Shown here: positions 36,421 through 45,599 of the stretch, in pieces | Numbering within the stretch: the stretch's first letter is position 1 | How the letters are laid out: every line of letters starts with the position of its first letter | NCBI GenBank assembly: GCA_016717205.1 | Contig: JADKGC010000013.1 | Coordinates: 62,001-126,000, forward strand | Reading direction: 5' to 3' | Length of the DNA stretch: 64,000 bases | From: Candidatus Flexifilum breve | Lineage (GTDB): Bacteria; Chloroflexota; Anaerolineae; Aggregatilineales; Phototrophicaceae | The notes under the pieces: model-generated | The model's database searches: none | What the model saw: only the letters and a program-made list of their open reading frames with translations | Told to the model about the DNA's origin: nothing | Position numbers and translations under genes: made by a program

Positions 36421-36580
36421 ACAATAAAGCCCGATCAGATAGACCGGGCTTTATGAATTGAACACATATTGTGTTCGACGGAGACGACGGGGTTCGTATA
36501 CGACCGTGTACAATCTATATCTTGTTCCTCCAATTAAGCAAGCATGGAGGGATTCTGATTATATTTTTCGCCTATCGCGT
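36421..36580 (+). repeat. Mosaic dispersed repeat, copy D (head type 2 + tail type 1)
   Basis: Head 2 comprises the AAAGCCCG hairpin and GAATTGAACACATATTGTG, shared with copy E. The core CGGAGACGACGGGG follows at about 36479, and then tail 1 (TTCGTATACGACCGTGTACA). The rest of the 611-bp gap 36280-36890 shows no gene. Confidence 0.7.
36426..36452 (+). terminator. Hairpin terminator after the giant kinase, head of mosaic repeat copy D
   Basis: AAAGCCCG pairs with CGGGCTTT across an 11-base loop, about 150 bases after the kinase stop. Confidence 0.65.
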
Positions 36581-36890
36581 TCGAAATCTTCCATTGCATG
36601 ATCATACTATCTGTGCCTTGCAGCAAGGTGTCAGACATCTTGTCGATATCAGCCCAATCTGATCTAGAGCCGATTGACCGGATGCTGATCCGTCATCGGA
36701 TTATACTTGGCAGCCAATTTCATGAACCAAAGTAACTCGCCAAATCACAGTGTGTAGAATACAATCAAATCAGTTGGAACAGAGAACAAAGAGAAATCGC
36801 TCCCAATACAAACACGTTTCTGCAGCGACAATCTCGCAATACTGGATGCTTCTATCAGAAGAACCTCAATGAGTCATCATAGGGAAGGTC

Positions 36891-37802
36891 ATGATGAGCA
36901 CCGATCCGCAGACCCCTGATGAAAACCGTCCAAGTGAAATAGATATTATCAGAATTGGATTCCTCCGCGTTCCAAAAGAACAGATTTTCCCGATAGTACT
37001 AGTCTTCATTCTCCTAGCCACTGGGACCGGCATTGTTGTTGCGACTCAAAATACGACGCAGTTGCTGGGGTTGGTGGCCATAATTGTTGGATTAGGGTGG
37101 GCTGCGCTGATCTTTCAGAACGCACAGAACCGCCGGAAATATGATGCCGGTGGAATGAATAACCTGTACGACATCACTATCACTGTTGTCTCAGACGAGG
37201 GACAACCAATGCGAGGAGCGTCCGTGACCATAATCGGCCCAGTTCCATTCACGGACAAGAAAACTGACAAGGATGGACGGGTGGAGTATTCCTACACTGG
37301 ACTTGATGCCAATAATTATCGAAATCGCGAGGTGCTTTTTACTGCTAAGTACGAAGGGCGCACAGTGAATGTGAAACAGTTGCTTCATGCCCAGGCCGGA
37401 CAGTTCCTCACTTTGACACTGCCCAAGGGAACTGATACTGGGAATCCGAAGTTGGTTGAATCTATGCCAACTCGAAACCCAATACACCAAGCTGCTGTGC
37501 CATCAGCTTCTGCTGGAATGGACGCACTTCTCTACCAGCAGATCGTCGACGTTATTACGCACCATACGCTCAGTGAAGCGAGCCGTGTGGCATTGATCAA
37601 TCGGGCTTTCTTCAATGAACCGGTCGTTAATATGATTAATACAAGTGGGACTCCGGCTGAATTTGCTGCTCACCTGGTTACTCAGTTGTACGCAACCGGC
37701 GGCTCCAACAAAATCATAGTACTTCTGCAGACGTTACGTACCGGATTGGGTGAAGACCATCAAAATGACCTAGATAAGCTCACTCGTAAACTGCAAGAGT
37801 GA
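36891..37802 (+). CDS. Membrane-anchored protein with beta-sandwich and C-terminal effector-associated domain (EAD)
   Basis: 303 residues (ATG 36891 or 36894, after GGGAAGG). Two membrane helices lie at residues about 32-51 (IFPIVLVFILLATGTGIVV) and 57-75, followed by QNRRKY. By the positive-inside rule both termini should be cytoplasmic. Residues 92-185 form a carboxypeptidase-regulatory/transthyretin-like sandwich (ITVVSDEGQPMRGASVTI, TDKDGRVEYSYTG). Residues about 210-303 align with the N-terminus of the TIR-nSTAND protein at 42810: QQI.D, R..L...A, P, I...G....F, L...G, LL...R...G...Q.DL. This suggests a matched EAD pair that recruits the TIR protein to the membrane. It is convergent with the minus-strand operon. 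Confidence 0.75.
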   Translation: MMSTDPQTPDENRPSEIDIIRIGFLRVPKEQIFPIVLVFILLATGTGIVVATQNTTQLLGLVAIIVGLGWAALIFQNAQNRRKYDAGGMNNLYDITITVVSDEGQPMRGASVTIIGPVPFTDKKTDKDGRVEYSYTGLDANNYRNREVLFTAKYEGRTVNVKQLLHAQAGQFLTLTLPKGTDTGNPKLVESMPTRNPIHQAAVPSASAGMDALLYQQIVDVITHHTLSEASRVALINRAFFNEPVVNMINTSGTPAEFAAHLVTQLYATGGSNKIIVLLQTLRTGLGEDHQNDLDKLTRKLQE

Positions 37803-37898
37803 GCGTTCATAGTACATCGCCTCGATGCTTCACCCATAATGAGGATACCGAAGCCGATCCCAAAGGCTTCAATCGACTTTGATTAAATGTTTTGCTGT

Positions 37899-37935
37899 AA
37901 AACGAGCCAACCGAAACGCGCGATTGACTCGTTTT
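37899..37935 (+). terminator. Bidirectional terminator between convergent genes
   Basis: AAAACGAGCCAA pairs with TTGACTCGTTTT (one mismatch), with A-tract and T-tract on opposite sides. It separates the EAD membrane gene (ends 37802) from the FecR/PPC gene (ends 37948) and would serve both. Confidence 0.75.
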
Positions 37936-37947
37936 GGCGAATTGTAG

Positions 37948-39504
37948 CTACGGATGATTACTCAGTCTTTCAGTCACATACAGTGTTCCACTAATGTTGT
38001 TGCCGGTGTTAAATGTGCCGATCCAGATATCGTATCGACCAGATTGCGGTCCATCTCCATCGGGATTCCCAAAATCCACCGTTGGATTCAATGTGCCGGA
38101 TGAGTCGTCATTACAGCGCCATTCTCCGGAGGCGGAGTTGACGATCATAGTTGTGTCTCCGGCGCCTACAAAATAGAACCGCAGATATCCAGAACTTCCA
38201 CTCGTGTAATAGACGCTGAAACTAGGTGCCTCACTAGCGAAACCTACACAGTTATTCTGAAGATACGACACATTCACAAGTCCCCCGCCCGTAACCGGTA
38301 CCGTGTATGGATCTGGTACGAATCCCGAAATCAGGTTAGTGAAGCCAAAAACGGGCGGAAGTGTGTAATTCAGAGCGTTAGGAACAGGCGTCGGGGGAGG
38401 GAGGGGAGGGGGCCTATAACCCCACGCTCCTGTGTCATACAATCGGATGTCTGGATCAGTCATGGTGACCGAATTTCGACCGGGGAAGGAATTACCTTCA
38501 ATGTCACGACCTTGCCTTGCCAAAGCGCGGACTTGCTGAAACGAACTCAATCCAAAGTCACTTAACGGGCGTATGCTCGATGTATTTGTGCGTTCGTTCT
38601 TATAGTAAACTTGTCCAGGAGGAACGTTCACAGTTGCGCCTTGGTCGAAGATGGTCAGGGTTCCATCTCTCAAGGTTATCGCGGTGATACCTGTCCGTTC
38701 ATTTACGCTTGCGATAATCCGGCTGTGATACTCAGCTCGCAGGGACCCCGCGATAAGAACCGTTCTGCAGGTGTGGGTGTTTTCGTCAATGAGCGCAGAG
38801 CCATTCATCAATTGAATATAGAGCTGCGCCTCTAGAAGACGTATCCAACCCATTGGCTCGATTTCAATACGAGTATCTGCGTTGCCGTAGTCAGCCGAAT
38901 CATTTGTGGTCATGTAGACTTGCCCGTAGTTATCTCCATGTTCAGCCCAAACGTCTTGCGTATTTATCAAATGAAAGCCATCACTGAGGTCATCTCCGCC
39001 AGGGTGATAGAAAATCGTGTTCTGGCCGTAGTCCTGATAGTAGAGGTCCCCCGATTCTGTGCGCAGACGCGCTAGACAGGGATTGTTTTCCCGACGCCCT
39101 AAAGCCCAGATCATGTATTCGACTCTATCACCCCCAGCTAGACTAACTTCGATATTGTAGGGTTTGGGCTCTTCTAGCTCGACCTCAATTTGACCATCGT
39201 AGTAGCCAAATGACTTGTTGTTGTTAATAGTGGTTTCTGCAATGACATTGTATGGAGGGGTTGAATCTTTCAATCGAAGCCAGACCGTTCCATAATCCTC
39301 CACTTCATGTACATGGACAATGATTACGAGGTCTCCTTCATTCCGGAGAATATATTGGTATGTGTGAGTGTCGCCGGGCGAAAGTGACGCTGTTGTGGGA
39401 CGATGTGAATTCAGAACTGTCTGGGCTTGTACCAGCCATGCGTTTCCAAGCTGGAACAACAGCCCAAGAATGCTGATCACGCGTAGAATTCGCTGCTTGA
39501 ACAT
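37948..39504 (-). CDS. Secreted FecR-like protein with C-terminal PPC-type domain
   Basis: 518 residues. Signal peptide at residues 1-27 (VISILGLLFQLGNAWLVQAQ). A first beta-rich region contains SLSPGDTHTYQYIL and YNIEVSLAGG, a PPC-like opening. The middle part reads GSLRAEYHSR, ITAITLRDGTLTIFDQG and VNVPPGQVYY, the pattern of a FecR sensor domain. A Pro-rich linker (YRPPPLPPPTPVP) leads to a C-terminal domain with GYLRFYFVGAGDTTMIVN, EWRCNDDSSG and GRYDIWIGTF. That matches the pre-peptidase C-terminal type common on exported proteins of conflict systems. It starts 5 bases after the membrane gene and is the last gene of the TIR operon, probably the external arm. Confidence 0.72.
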   Translation of the reverse strand: MFKQRILRVISILGLLFQLGNAWLVQAQTVLNSHRPTTASLSPGDTHTYQYILRNEGDLVIIVHVHEVEDYGTVWLRLKDSTPPYNVIAETTINNNKSFGYYDGQIEVELEEPKPYNIEVSLAGGDRVEYMIWALGRRENNPCLARLRTESGDLYYQDYGQNTIFYHPGGDDLSDGFHLINTQDVWAEHGDNYGQVYMTTNDSADYGNADTRIEIEPMGWIRLLEAQLYIQLMNGSALIDENTHTCRTVLIAGSLRAEYHSRIIASVNERTGITAITLRDGTLTIFDQGATVNVPPGQVYYKNERTNTSSIRPLSDFGLSSFQQVRALARQGRDIEGNSFPGRNSVTMTDPDIRLYDTGAWGYRPPPLPPPTPVPNALNYTLPPVFGFTNLISGFVPDPYTVPVTGGGLVNVSYLQNNCVGFASEAPSFSVYYTSGSSGYLRFYFVGAGDTTMIVNSASGEWRCNDDSSGTLNPTVDFGNPDGDGPQSGRYDIWIGTFNTGNNISGTLYVTERLSNHP

Positions 39505-39509
39505 GAGTT

Positions 39510-40400
39510 CTATCCTTTTCGCTGAGTGCTTGGTGGTTTGGGATCCCTGTCTCTAATCAATCCTAGATTCAAGTCGATGACACTGAGCGACAACAGTGCC
39601 CCAGTCCAGAAATACGCAAGGGGTAATTGTTCACCCATATGTCTCAAAGCTGGGCAAAGCAGCGATAGGTTGTATCCGTTAATCTCCTTTGCATAAGCGC
39701 AAGCCGCTGGGAGCATAAGACTCGCGTAAAGCGCTGCTGCAGTTCCGCCTGAAAGAGCATAAAAGATGTATTGGACCCACCTAGACAAAGGCTTTCTGAA
39801 AAAGTAGCTGGTCAGAATTTTTGCTCCAAGCATACCGATGAGGGCAACAGCTGCAAGTAATGCTCCATGGACCGGAAACCCCGCAAATGTATTTGAAAGG
39901 TTTTCGATCGACAGATCGAAAATGTCGGTTAGACTCTCTGGTGAACTAAAGGGTGCCAATATTCCAAAGCTGATACCTAAGCCCAGACTGGACCCAACAA
40001 ATGCACCCAATGTGCGCATCCGTTGCGTATATTGGCCAGCAAGCAGAAGGGCAAAACCATGTGCGCAGATGCCAATGAGCAGCAAACTCACTGCAGATAG
40101 TCCGGACATAGGCAAGACTCTCCATAAGAAAGAGAAGAGTACACGTAGCGACGTACCTAGGTCTTGTCCGCGCGAATATATTTCCGCCAAGTTTGTAGAC
40201 ACGGTGAGCGCCACACCGAGAGACGCAACCGCACTTATTGCGAGTGTGCTCTGCCAGAGCGCTGAGAACGAGTCGCGCAGCATGTATCCGAAAATTCGTA
40301 GATGGGTCAATAGTGGGAGGCTTCTGAAAGGAAGCCCATAAGCAACCTTTATGAATGATAGAGTTTCAATAAGACTGTCTGGAGACGTTTCTCGTACCAA
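39510..40400 (-). CDS. Polytopic membrane protein of the TIR-nSTAND operon
   Basis: 296 residues with six or seven predicted membrane helices (for example STLAISAVASLGVALTV, SAVSLLLIGICAHGFALLL, GALLAAVALIGMLGA). There is a basic N-terminus and a basic tail (RDRDPKPPSTQRKG). I recognise no family. It sits 22 bp after the TIR-nSTAND1 gene and 5 bp before the secreted FecR/PPC gene, so the three must share a transcript. By position it is a candidate membrane hub linking the exported domain to the cytoplasmic TIR protein, or a membrane effector. Confidence 0.75.
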   Translation of the reverse strand: MVRETSPDSLIETLSFIKVAYGLPFRSLPLLTHLRIFGYMLRDSFSALWQSTLAISAVASLGVALTVSTNLAEIYSRGQDLGTSLRVLFSFLWRVLPMSGLSAVSLLLIGICAHGFALLLAGQYTQRMRTLGAFVGSSLGLGISFGILAPFSSPESLTDIFDLSIENLSNTFAGFPVHGALLAAVALIGMLGAKILTSYFFRKPLSRWVQYIFYALSGGTAAALYASLMLPAACAYAKEINGYNLSLLCPALRHMGEQLPLAYFWTGALLSLSVIDLNLGLIRDRDPKPPSTQRKG

Positions 40401-40422
40401 AAGCGGTACGGCCTCCTGTGGT

Positions 40423-42810
40423 TTAACTGTCGCCCACCAACTTTAGTGCCTCTTTCCTGATCTCTCGTGTATCGGCGGTTAATCCCCAATCTAGTAGAAT
40501 TCTGCCTGCCTTTTCTTGTTTTGATGCGAGTACTTGCAGATGCGGAATGACTCGGCGCATAGCAGTAACTGATAAGGGCTTCTGTGAAATGCTATCTATG
40601 ATGATGCAGGGGGCAACTCCCTGTGCAGCAAGCCCTTCAATCCTGTAGGATATTTCCTTATATGGATCTGGCGTATCGTTTGTGCTGCTCTGTACGAGTT
40701 TTCGCAGTTGGCTCAAGTCAAGATACTGTTTTTCCCCCCGGGAAAGTAGACTATCTTCAATCTCCGCAGTTTCTGAAAGCAATAGTTCATCGGCCAGCAA
40801 GGAAACCGTATGAGAACCGGTTTGCCAGCGACGCAGACTTGCTCGTACCTGGCTGAGGGCGCGGAGATTTGCCCTCTCTTGGTCAATCCACTCGCGGAGG
40901 GTTGGCCAGTGCAGGAAGATTGCTTCATGACTGACCTCATAGAGTGGATCGCTTTCTACTGCAGAAGGTAAATTCAGCTCTACTGAGTCACTCAAGGGAA
41001 GTGTTGCCACCAGAAGCCGCGTTTCAGCATCAGTCAGTCGAACAAGAATCTTCTGAACTACTTCATCGCTCGTGTCACTGAATGCGAACTCAGAGCGTCG
41101 AACACGCCGCCTCGTGACTGTCACCTCGTTCACATCAGCTAGCCGCAGCAAAATGCGCTGAAGCGTCTTTTTCTCAAGCGCATTGAATGTCATGTATATT
41201 TCTTGGGCATGAGTTGCAAGCGCTCCCTCTATGCCGCCAAGTTGCCGATATGCCTCGAATGTCATCAATCGTTCCACTTTGCGCTCAAACAAAGCGGTTA
41301 ACGCATATTCGAGAAGTGGTAGCGCCCCGGGTTGTGCCCGGACATCTTCAAGGATCTGTTCGACCAACCCCTCCTCGTAATCCACCAGTGCCCTTCGTGC
41401 AGGCAGTTCAATGCATCTACGAAGTTGCTCGACTTTCATGTCGGCTATATACACAAGGTTGGATTCGATCAAGTGGGCAAGTTCTGAGGAGGAACTGAGG
41501 TGACCGAAATAATCCGCCCGAAAGGTAATTATTGCCTGAACACGGCTTGTTGGCTTTGTGAGAGCCCTTAGTAGGAGCGCTATAAAGTGTTCGGATTCTT
41601 CCTTGCTAGATTGAATAAAAAGTTCCTCGAACTGATCGATTATGATCAGCAATTGGGCTTCTTCGGGCTGACCGGAAAAGAGGTCTGCGGCTATGTCGTC
41701 CAGCGCATTGATCTCTTGACGTAGCCGCTGTCTAGTATCTTGTTGAGTTGCGGATCCAAGAAGTTCTTGTAACCCATCTGCGAGTACATTCACTGGATTC
41801 TGACCCGGCGTGACTATCAGCTTACGCCACCAAGGAAACGCGTCACGAAGTGCCGGCACTAAACCTGCTCGTACTAGTGAAGATTTTCCACTTCCACTTG
41901 TCCCGACTATGCACAGTAAATGCGATCTTTCCGGTATCTGGAGCCGACCAACGAGATTCTGTATCTCATCCTCACGTCCGGCGTAGAACGATGCTTGAAG
42001 CTCTGTGAACACCTCAAGTCCTCTAAATGGATTCGGCAGGTTCTGAGGTTCAATCTTTTCCAGATAGTAACTGTCAGGCGGTGCGTATCCGGGCAGCGAG
42101 TGGATCAGTTCACGCAACCTTGCTCCGTATTGCTCTCTTTGCGTGAAGTCGATGATATGAAGCTGTAGTAACCACTTAAGATCTTCGAAATCCTGATAGC
42201 CCATATCAAGTGGGCAGTTTTCCAGCATCGCGACATATATTGGTTTGTTTTTCTGGTGCGCACACAGTAATTCGTCGCGGGCATAATCCGAACGAATCGA
42301 GCTAGGAGAGAGGCAGAACAAAAAATGGTCGGCACTATCAATCCCTCTCTCGATGGCTTGCCTCCAGTTCTCGCCGCCTTTGATCTTCTCGCGGTCGTAC
42401 CATACGCGAAGGCCAGCGTCGCGAAGATCGCCAATAATTCTTCGTGCATCCATCTCGTTTTGGCGAGAGTAGGAGACAAATATGCGGTCGAGTCGTGGAG
42501 GTGGGGGAAGATCAAAGTCAGGACGAAGTGCATCGATCTGGTGTTTTTGCGTTTTCCCAACGTAGGAACGCGCATATTCCAGAAGTGCCCAAAGTGCCGG
42601 ACGGCCATCATCCAATTTCCCATACCGGAAAAGTCGGTCAATCATGTTTGGTAGAAATATGCTTGACGGCCCTTCGAAGTCGATTAGCCCGATGAGAGGA
42701 TGGTCGATTCCGAGTGCTTGGGAGAGCAGCCTTCTGCGCTCCTGTACATTGACGAAAAGGGGAGTCAGTAGGTCTGTGATTTGCTGAAGCATCTGTTTGT
42801 CAAAGCTCAT
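40423..42810 (-). CDS. EAD-TIR-nSTAND1 conflict protein
   Basis: 795 residues from ATG 42810 (AAGGA upstream; the frame is open to a GTG at 42846). Domains: EAD at about 5-98; TIR at 107-223 (DRIFVSYSRQNEMDA, GLRVWYDREKIKGGENW, SPSSIRSDYARDELL), where Glu180 fits the NADase catalytic position; nSTAND1 NTPase from about 258 (NPFRGLEVF, P-loop GTSGSGKSS with Lys309, Walker B IIIDQFEELF with Asp392); then a winged-helix segment ending YEVSHEAIFLHWPTLREWI. The tail (about 700-795) is helical; no WD40 or TPR sensor is seen. TIR domains of this kind deplete NAD+ on activation. It is the first gene of a three-gene operon, with an EAD partner encoded convergently. Confidence 0.9.
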   Translation of the reverse strand: MSFDKQMLQQITDLLTPLFVNVQERRRLLSQALGIDHPLIGLIDFEGPSSIFLPNMIDRLFRYGKLDDGRPALWALLEYARSYVGKTQKHQIDALRPDFDLPPPPRLDRIFVSYSRQNEMDARRIIGDLRDAGLRVWYDREKIKGGENWRQAIERGIDSADHFLFCLSPSSIRSDYARDELLCAHQKNKPIYVAMLENCPLDMGYQDFEDLKWLLQLHIIDFTQREQYGARLRELIHSLPGYAPPDSYYLEKIEPQNLPNPFRGLEVFTELQASFYAGREDEIQNLVGRLQIPERSHLLCIVGTSGSGKSSLVRAGLVPALRDAFPWWRKLIVTPGQNPVNVLADGLQELLGSATQQDTRQRLRQEINALDDIAADLFSGQPEEAQLLIIIDQFEELFIQSSKEESEHFIALLLRALTKPTSRVQAIITFRADYFGHLSSSSELAHLIESNLVYIADMKVEQLRRCIELPARRALVDYEEGLVEQILEDVRAQPGALPLLEYALTALFERKVERLMTFEAYRQLGGIEGALATHAQEIYMTFNALEKKTLQRILLRLADVNEVTVTRRRVRRSEFAFSDTSDEVVQKILVRLTDAETRLLVATLPLSDSVELNLPSAVESDPLYEVSHEAIFLHWPTLREWIDQERANLRALSQVRASLRRWQTGSHTVSLLADELLLSETAEIEDSLLSRGEKQYLDLSQLRKLVQSSTNDTPDPYKEISYRIEGLAAQGVAPCIIIDSISQKPLSVTAMRRVIPHLQVLASKQEKAGRILLDWGLTADTREIRKEALKLVGDS

Positions 42811-42846
42811 CGTTCGCAACATCCTTGAAGAAATCCCCGACACCAC

Positions 42847-43320
42847 GACACTAGGATCACGGTTACATTGCTACGGGAGAGACCTATAACAGCCTATCGA
42901 TTCTTCACAAGCTTAGTCTGAATATTCCTTGAGCAGGAGTTGCTAGAGACTCTGAGTATGTACTAAATAGGAATGCCACCTATTGCACACATACGTTGAA
43001 GCAAGACAATGGGGAAACATGCGACTGGTGCCAGCTTCTGTGCCAATTATGATTAAATCTATACAGCCAAGAATATTTCACATTCAAATAATACATCTCT
43101 TACAACCATTACTGACGGAAATCAAGTGATGAAAGTCTTTCCAGTACAACGACAAATGTCATTTTAGTCTAGACCAAAGTAGAGAGTGTGTTTGCTGAGG
43201 AAAGGGAATAAGATTGGATAGTGACATCAAGTTCGTAAGTAACCTGCGAAACTGATACTATTTGTCATGTTTTCCTGAACTGATGTAATTTGTTGTCGTA
43301 CTAGCGTGTACAAAAGCGAA
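42847..43320. other. AT-rich leader region of the TIR operon, no gene seen
   Basis: 474 bases with no supported open frame on either strand. It must hold the promoter of the minus-strand TIR operon, but no clear -35/-10 pair stands out. Base composition is much more AT-rich than the flanking operons outside 36-56 kb. Confidence 0.5.
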
Positions 43321-43326
43321 GCAATA

Positions 43327-43485
43327 AAAAAAGCCCGATCTTTCAGACCGAGCTTCTGACATTGAACACATATATTGTTCGACGGAGACGACGGGTCTCG
43401 TTCCCGCTCTCGCTATGTAATTCTGCTCCCCAAACCGAGCTACACTCTCGAAATCGACGCTATACTCAAACGCGCGTCTTGATTC
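43327..43485 (+). repeat. Mosaic dispersed repeat, copy E (head type 2 + tail type 2)
   Basis: Head 2 (hairpin, then GAACACATATATTGTTCGA) joins at the core GGAGACGACGGG to tail 2 (TCTCGTTCCCGCTCTCGC, through to CAAACGCGCGTCTTGAT). It completes all four head/tail combinations seen in the window. Confidence 0.75.
43331..43355 (+). terminator. Imperfect hairpin, head of mosaic repeat copy E
   Basis: AAGCCCGATCT pairs imperfectly with AGACCGAGCTT across three bases, preceded by an A-tract. It is the same head type as at 36426. Confidence 0.5.
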
Positions 43486-43540
43486 TGTGCGCAATCGCGT
43501 CAGGTGGGGAATTACTCCACCTATATCACACTAAATTCGT

Positions 43541-43608
43541 TCTCAAACATGCTAATCTGCAATTGACCGCGGTACCCTATATCTGAGAACAGAACAGTTC
43601 TGATTCCG
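43541..43608 (+). repeat. 68-bp repeat, copy 1 (second copy at 55811-55877)
   Basis: CTCAAACATGCTAATCTGCA and following bases through ATATCTGAGAACAGAACAGT recur with few changes at 55811-55877. Here it lies 110 bp before an IS5-like transposase start, so it may be the left end of that element. Confidence 0.65.
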
Positions 43609-43720
43609 CAAGCTAGAAGGAGTAAGCAAGAACCGATAAATCAGAACTGATTCAAATTATTGGATTGAGGAGGGATGATAGTGCATCATGAGAGAAAAAC
43701 CCGACCAAGGGTGATTTCCT

Positions 43721-43845
43721 ATGAGCACTATCCCCATCAGTGTAACCGAGGAACAGTTCGACGCGCATATCCGAACGCTACTGAACACTGCCAAACGAGG
43801 CTGCATCTGCCAAATTGCGCTGGTCAAGGTGATCTGCCCCCTATG
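43721..43845 (+). pseudogene. N-terminal fragment of an IS5-like transposase
   Basis: 41 codons: MSTIPISVTEEQFDAHI then TAKRGCICQIALVKV, then a stop. This is the usual opening of a small Chloroflexota/cyanobacterial transposase with a DUF4096-like N-terminus. The rest is missing; an IS3 fragment in opposite orientation follows at once. Confidence 0.6.
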
Positions 43846-43846
43846 A

Positions 43847-44257
43847 CTAGTCCAGAGAGAGTGAGAGTCGAACTTCTTCTGCAATGGCAGCCGGAGCCAG
43901 ATAGCCGCGGCTGCTATGCGGACGCCGATGATTGTACTCTTGCCGCCATTGTTCAGTGACAATCTGCGCCTCATGACCATCGGTGAAAACCCAGCGGTTG
44001 AGACAGTCAGCTCGAAATGTTCCGTTGAAACTCTCGATAAACGGATTCTCTCACGGACTGTCAGGCTTGATGTACAGCGTCTTGCACGCTCGGTCCTGCA
44101 GCCACTGTTGCAAGGCATACGCAATGAACTCCGGGCCATTGTCGCTGCGCACATAGTCCGGAGATCCTCGAAGCAGAAATAACCACTCCAACTGCTGAAT
44201 AACCTGACGTGAGGAAATGGAGCGGGCAACATGGATGGTCAGGCGGTTCTTTTGCAC
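43847..44257 (-). pseudogene. IS3-family orfB transposase, C-terminal fragment with nonsense codon
   Basis: Text reads YVRSDNGPEFIAYALQQWL, then KTLYIKPDSP, stop, ENPFIESFNGTFRADCLNRW and EYNHRRPHSS. It contains the second catalytic Asp (RSDNGPEF) and the Glu (FIESFNGT). The Trp of SPWEN is now TGA (44051-44053). The N-terminal half is replaced by an ISL3 fragment. Confidence 0.85.
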
Positions 44258-45590
44258 TCAGTCCGACTGTCCACAGCGGATCTTTAGCGAGCGGCTACCC
44301 CAAGTTGTGAAACCGTATGGACGACGCAGCGAACGATTGGATGAAGTGATGAGCAAGCTCGGTATCGCGGTTGGGCTTCGCAGTGCCGTTCGTCTTCTGA
44401 AGCTGCTAAACGTTACCGCCACGATCTGGTCACTGCTGCGGATATTGCATCGCCTATCTGCCCCCTGCCGCCCAACACCCCGCGTGCTCTGGGTCGATGA
44501 TTGGGCGATGCGCCGCGGAAGGCGTTATGGAACGGTGCTGGTCGATTTGTAAAGTCACGCGGTGGTCGATGTCCTGCCTGACCGAGAGGCAGAGACCTTC
44601 GCGGCATGGCTGCGTCAGCACCCGGGCGTAGAAGTTATCAGTCGCGACCGCGGTGGGGCATACGCCGAGGGCGGACGGATGGGAGCACCTCACGCTGTCC
44701 AGATCGCTGACCGCTGGCATTTGCTCAAGAATGCGGGTGAAATGCTCGTGTGCGTGTTCGAACGTCATCCTCGGGAACAGAAACAACTTGCAGGGAAGCT
44801 TGGTTCGTCCGAAACAGTGCTGCCGCTGCGCTGGGATACGATGCTGGAAAGAGCGAAGACACGGTCCTGCAACCAACGCCTCAACGACAGCTTCGTTTCC
44901 AGCGTGTCCATGCGCTGCATGAAAACGGGCTTTCGCTCAGTGCGATTGCGCGTGAAACGGGATTGGATCGCAAGATGGTGCGGAAATCTCTGGCGCTCAC
45001 CGTGTTGCCCCAATTCGCGAGCGTTCCAAAGTCGTGCCCGCTTACCAAACCTATCTCCTTGACCATTGGATGGCTGACCTCCCAATGACTGTTCGGGAGC
45101 GTTGGCGTGACCTACGGGCTCATGGGTTTCATGAGTCACTCTCGACTGTCGCTGCGTTCTTGGCTCAAGTCCGCCGGCAGCAACAGCTGCCTCGGTATGG
45201 ACGTGGAGCGCTGCAAACACCAACGCTCAGTGTCCATCTCTCTGCTCGCCGGGCAGCATGGATTAGCCTGGCGCGTCCTGAACAACTGATCGCTCAGGAA
45301 GCACGCCTGAAATCTCTGCTGCCAATGTCCCACCTCGACATTGCGCAAGCCGTGCGCACGGCTCAAGATTTTGCTCACATCATTCGTGATCGCTTAATCG
45401 ATGATTTTGACGCTTGGCTGCATGCAGCCAAGCGTCAGAGGTGAAAGAAGTTCGCTCCTTTGGACGCGGCATTCTCCGGGATGAAGCGGCGGTTCGGGCG
45501 GCGCTTGCATTCCCATGGAGCAACGCCATGCTGGAGGGACATGTGAACCGCCTGAAGTTTCGCAAACGGCAGATTTTTGTTAGCGAGTGA
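44256..45590 (+). pseudogene. ISL3-family transposase, heavily decayed
   Basis: Pieces in several frames, in order: RTPRVLWVDDWAMRRGRRYGT, a stop at about 44550, VVDVLPDREAETFAAWLR, SRDRGGAYAEGG, VQIADRWHLLKNAGEM, RQQQLPRYGRG, SFGRGILRDEAAVRAAL and LEGHVNRLKFRKRQ. It is the same family as the element at 52838 but diverged, with multiple frameshifts and stops and no N-terminal zinc finger. Confidence 0.85.
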
Positions 45591-45599
45591 AGAGGTGAC

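Noticed and set aside
36478..36500. The repeat core GGAGACGACGGGGTTCG looks like an antisense tRNA T-arm and acceptor end
   Set aside because: The bases that follow do not form the rest of a cloverleaf in any of the five copies, and no anticodon arm can be drawn.
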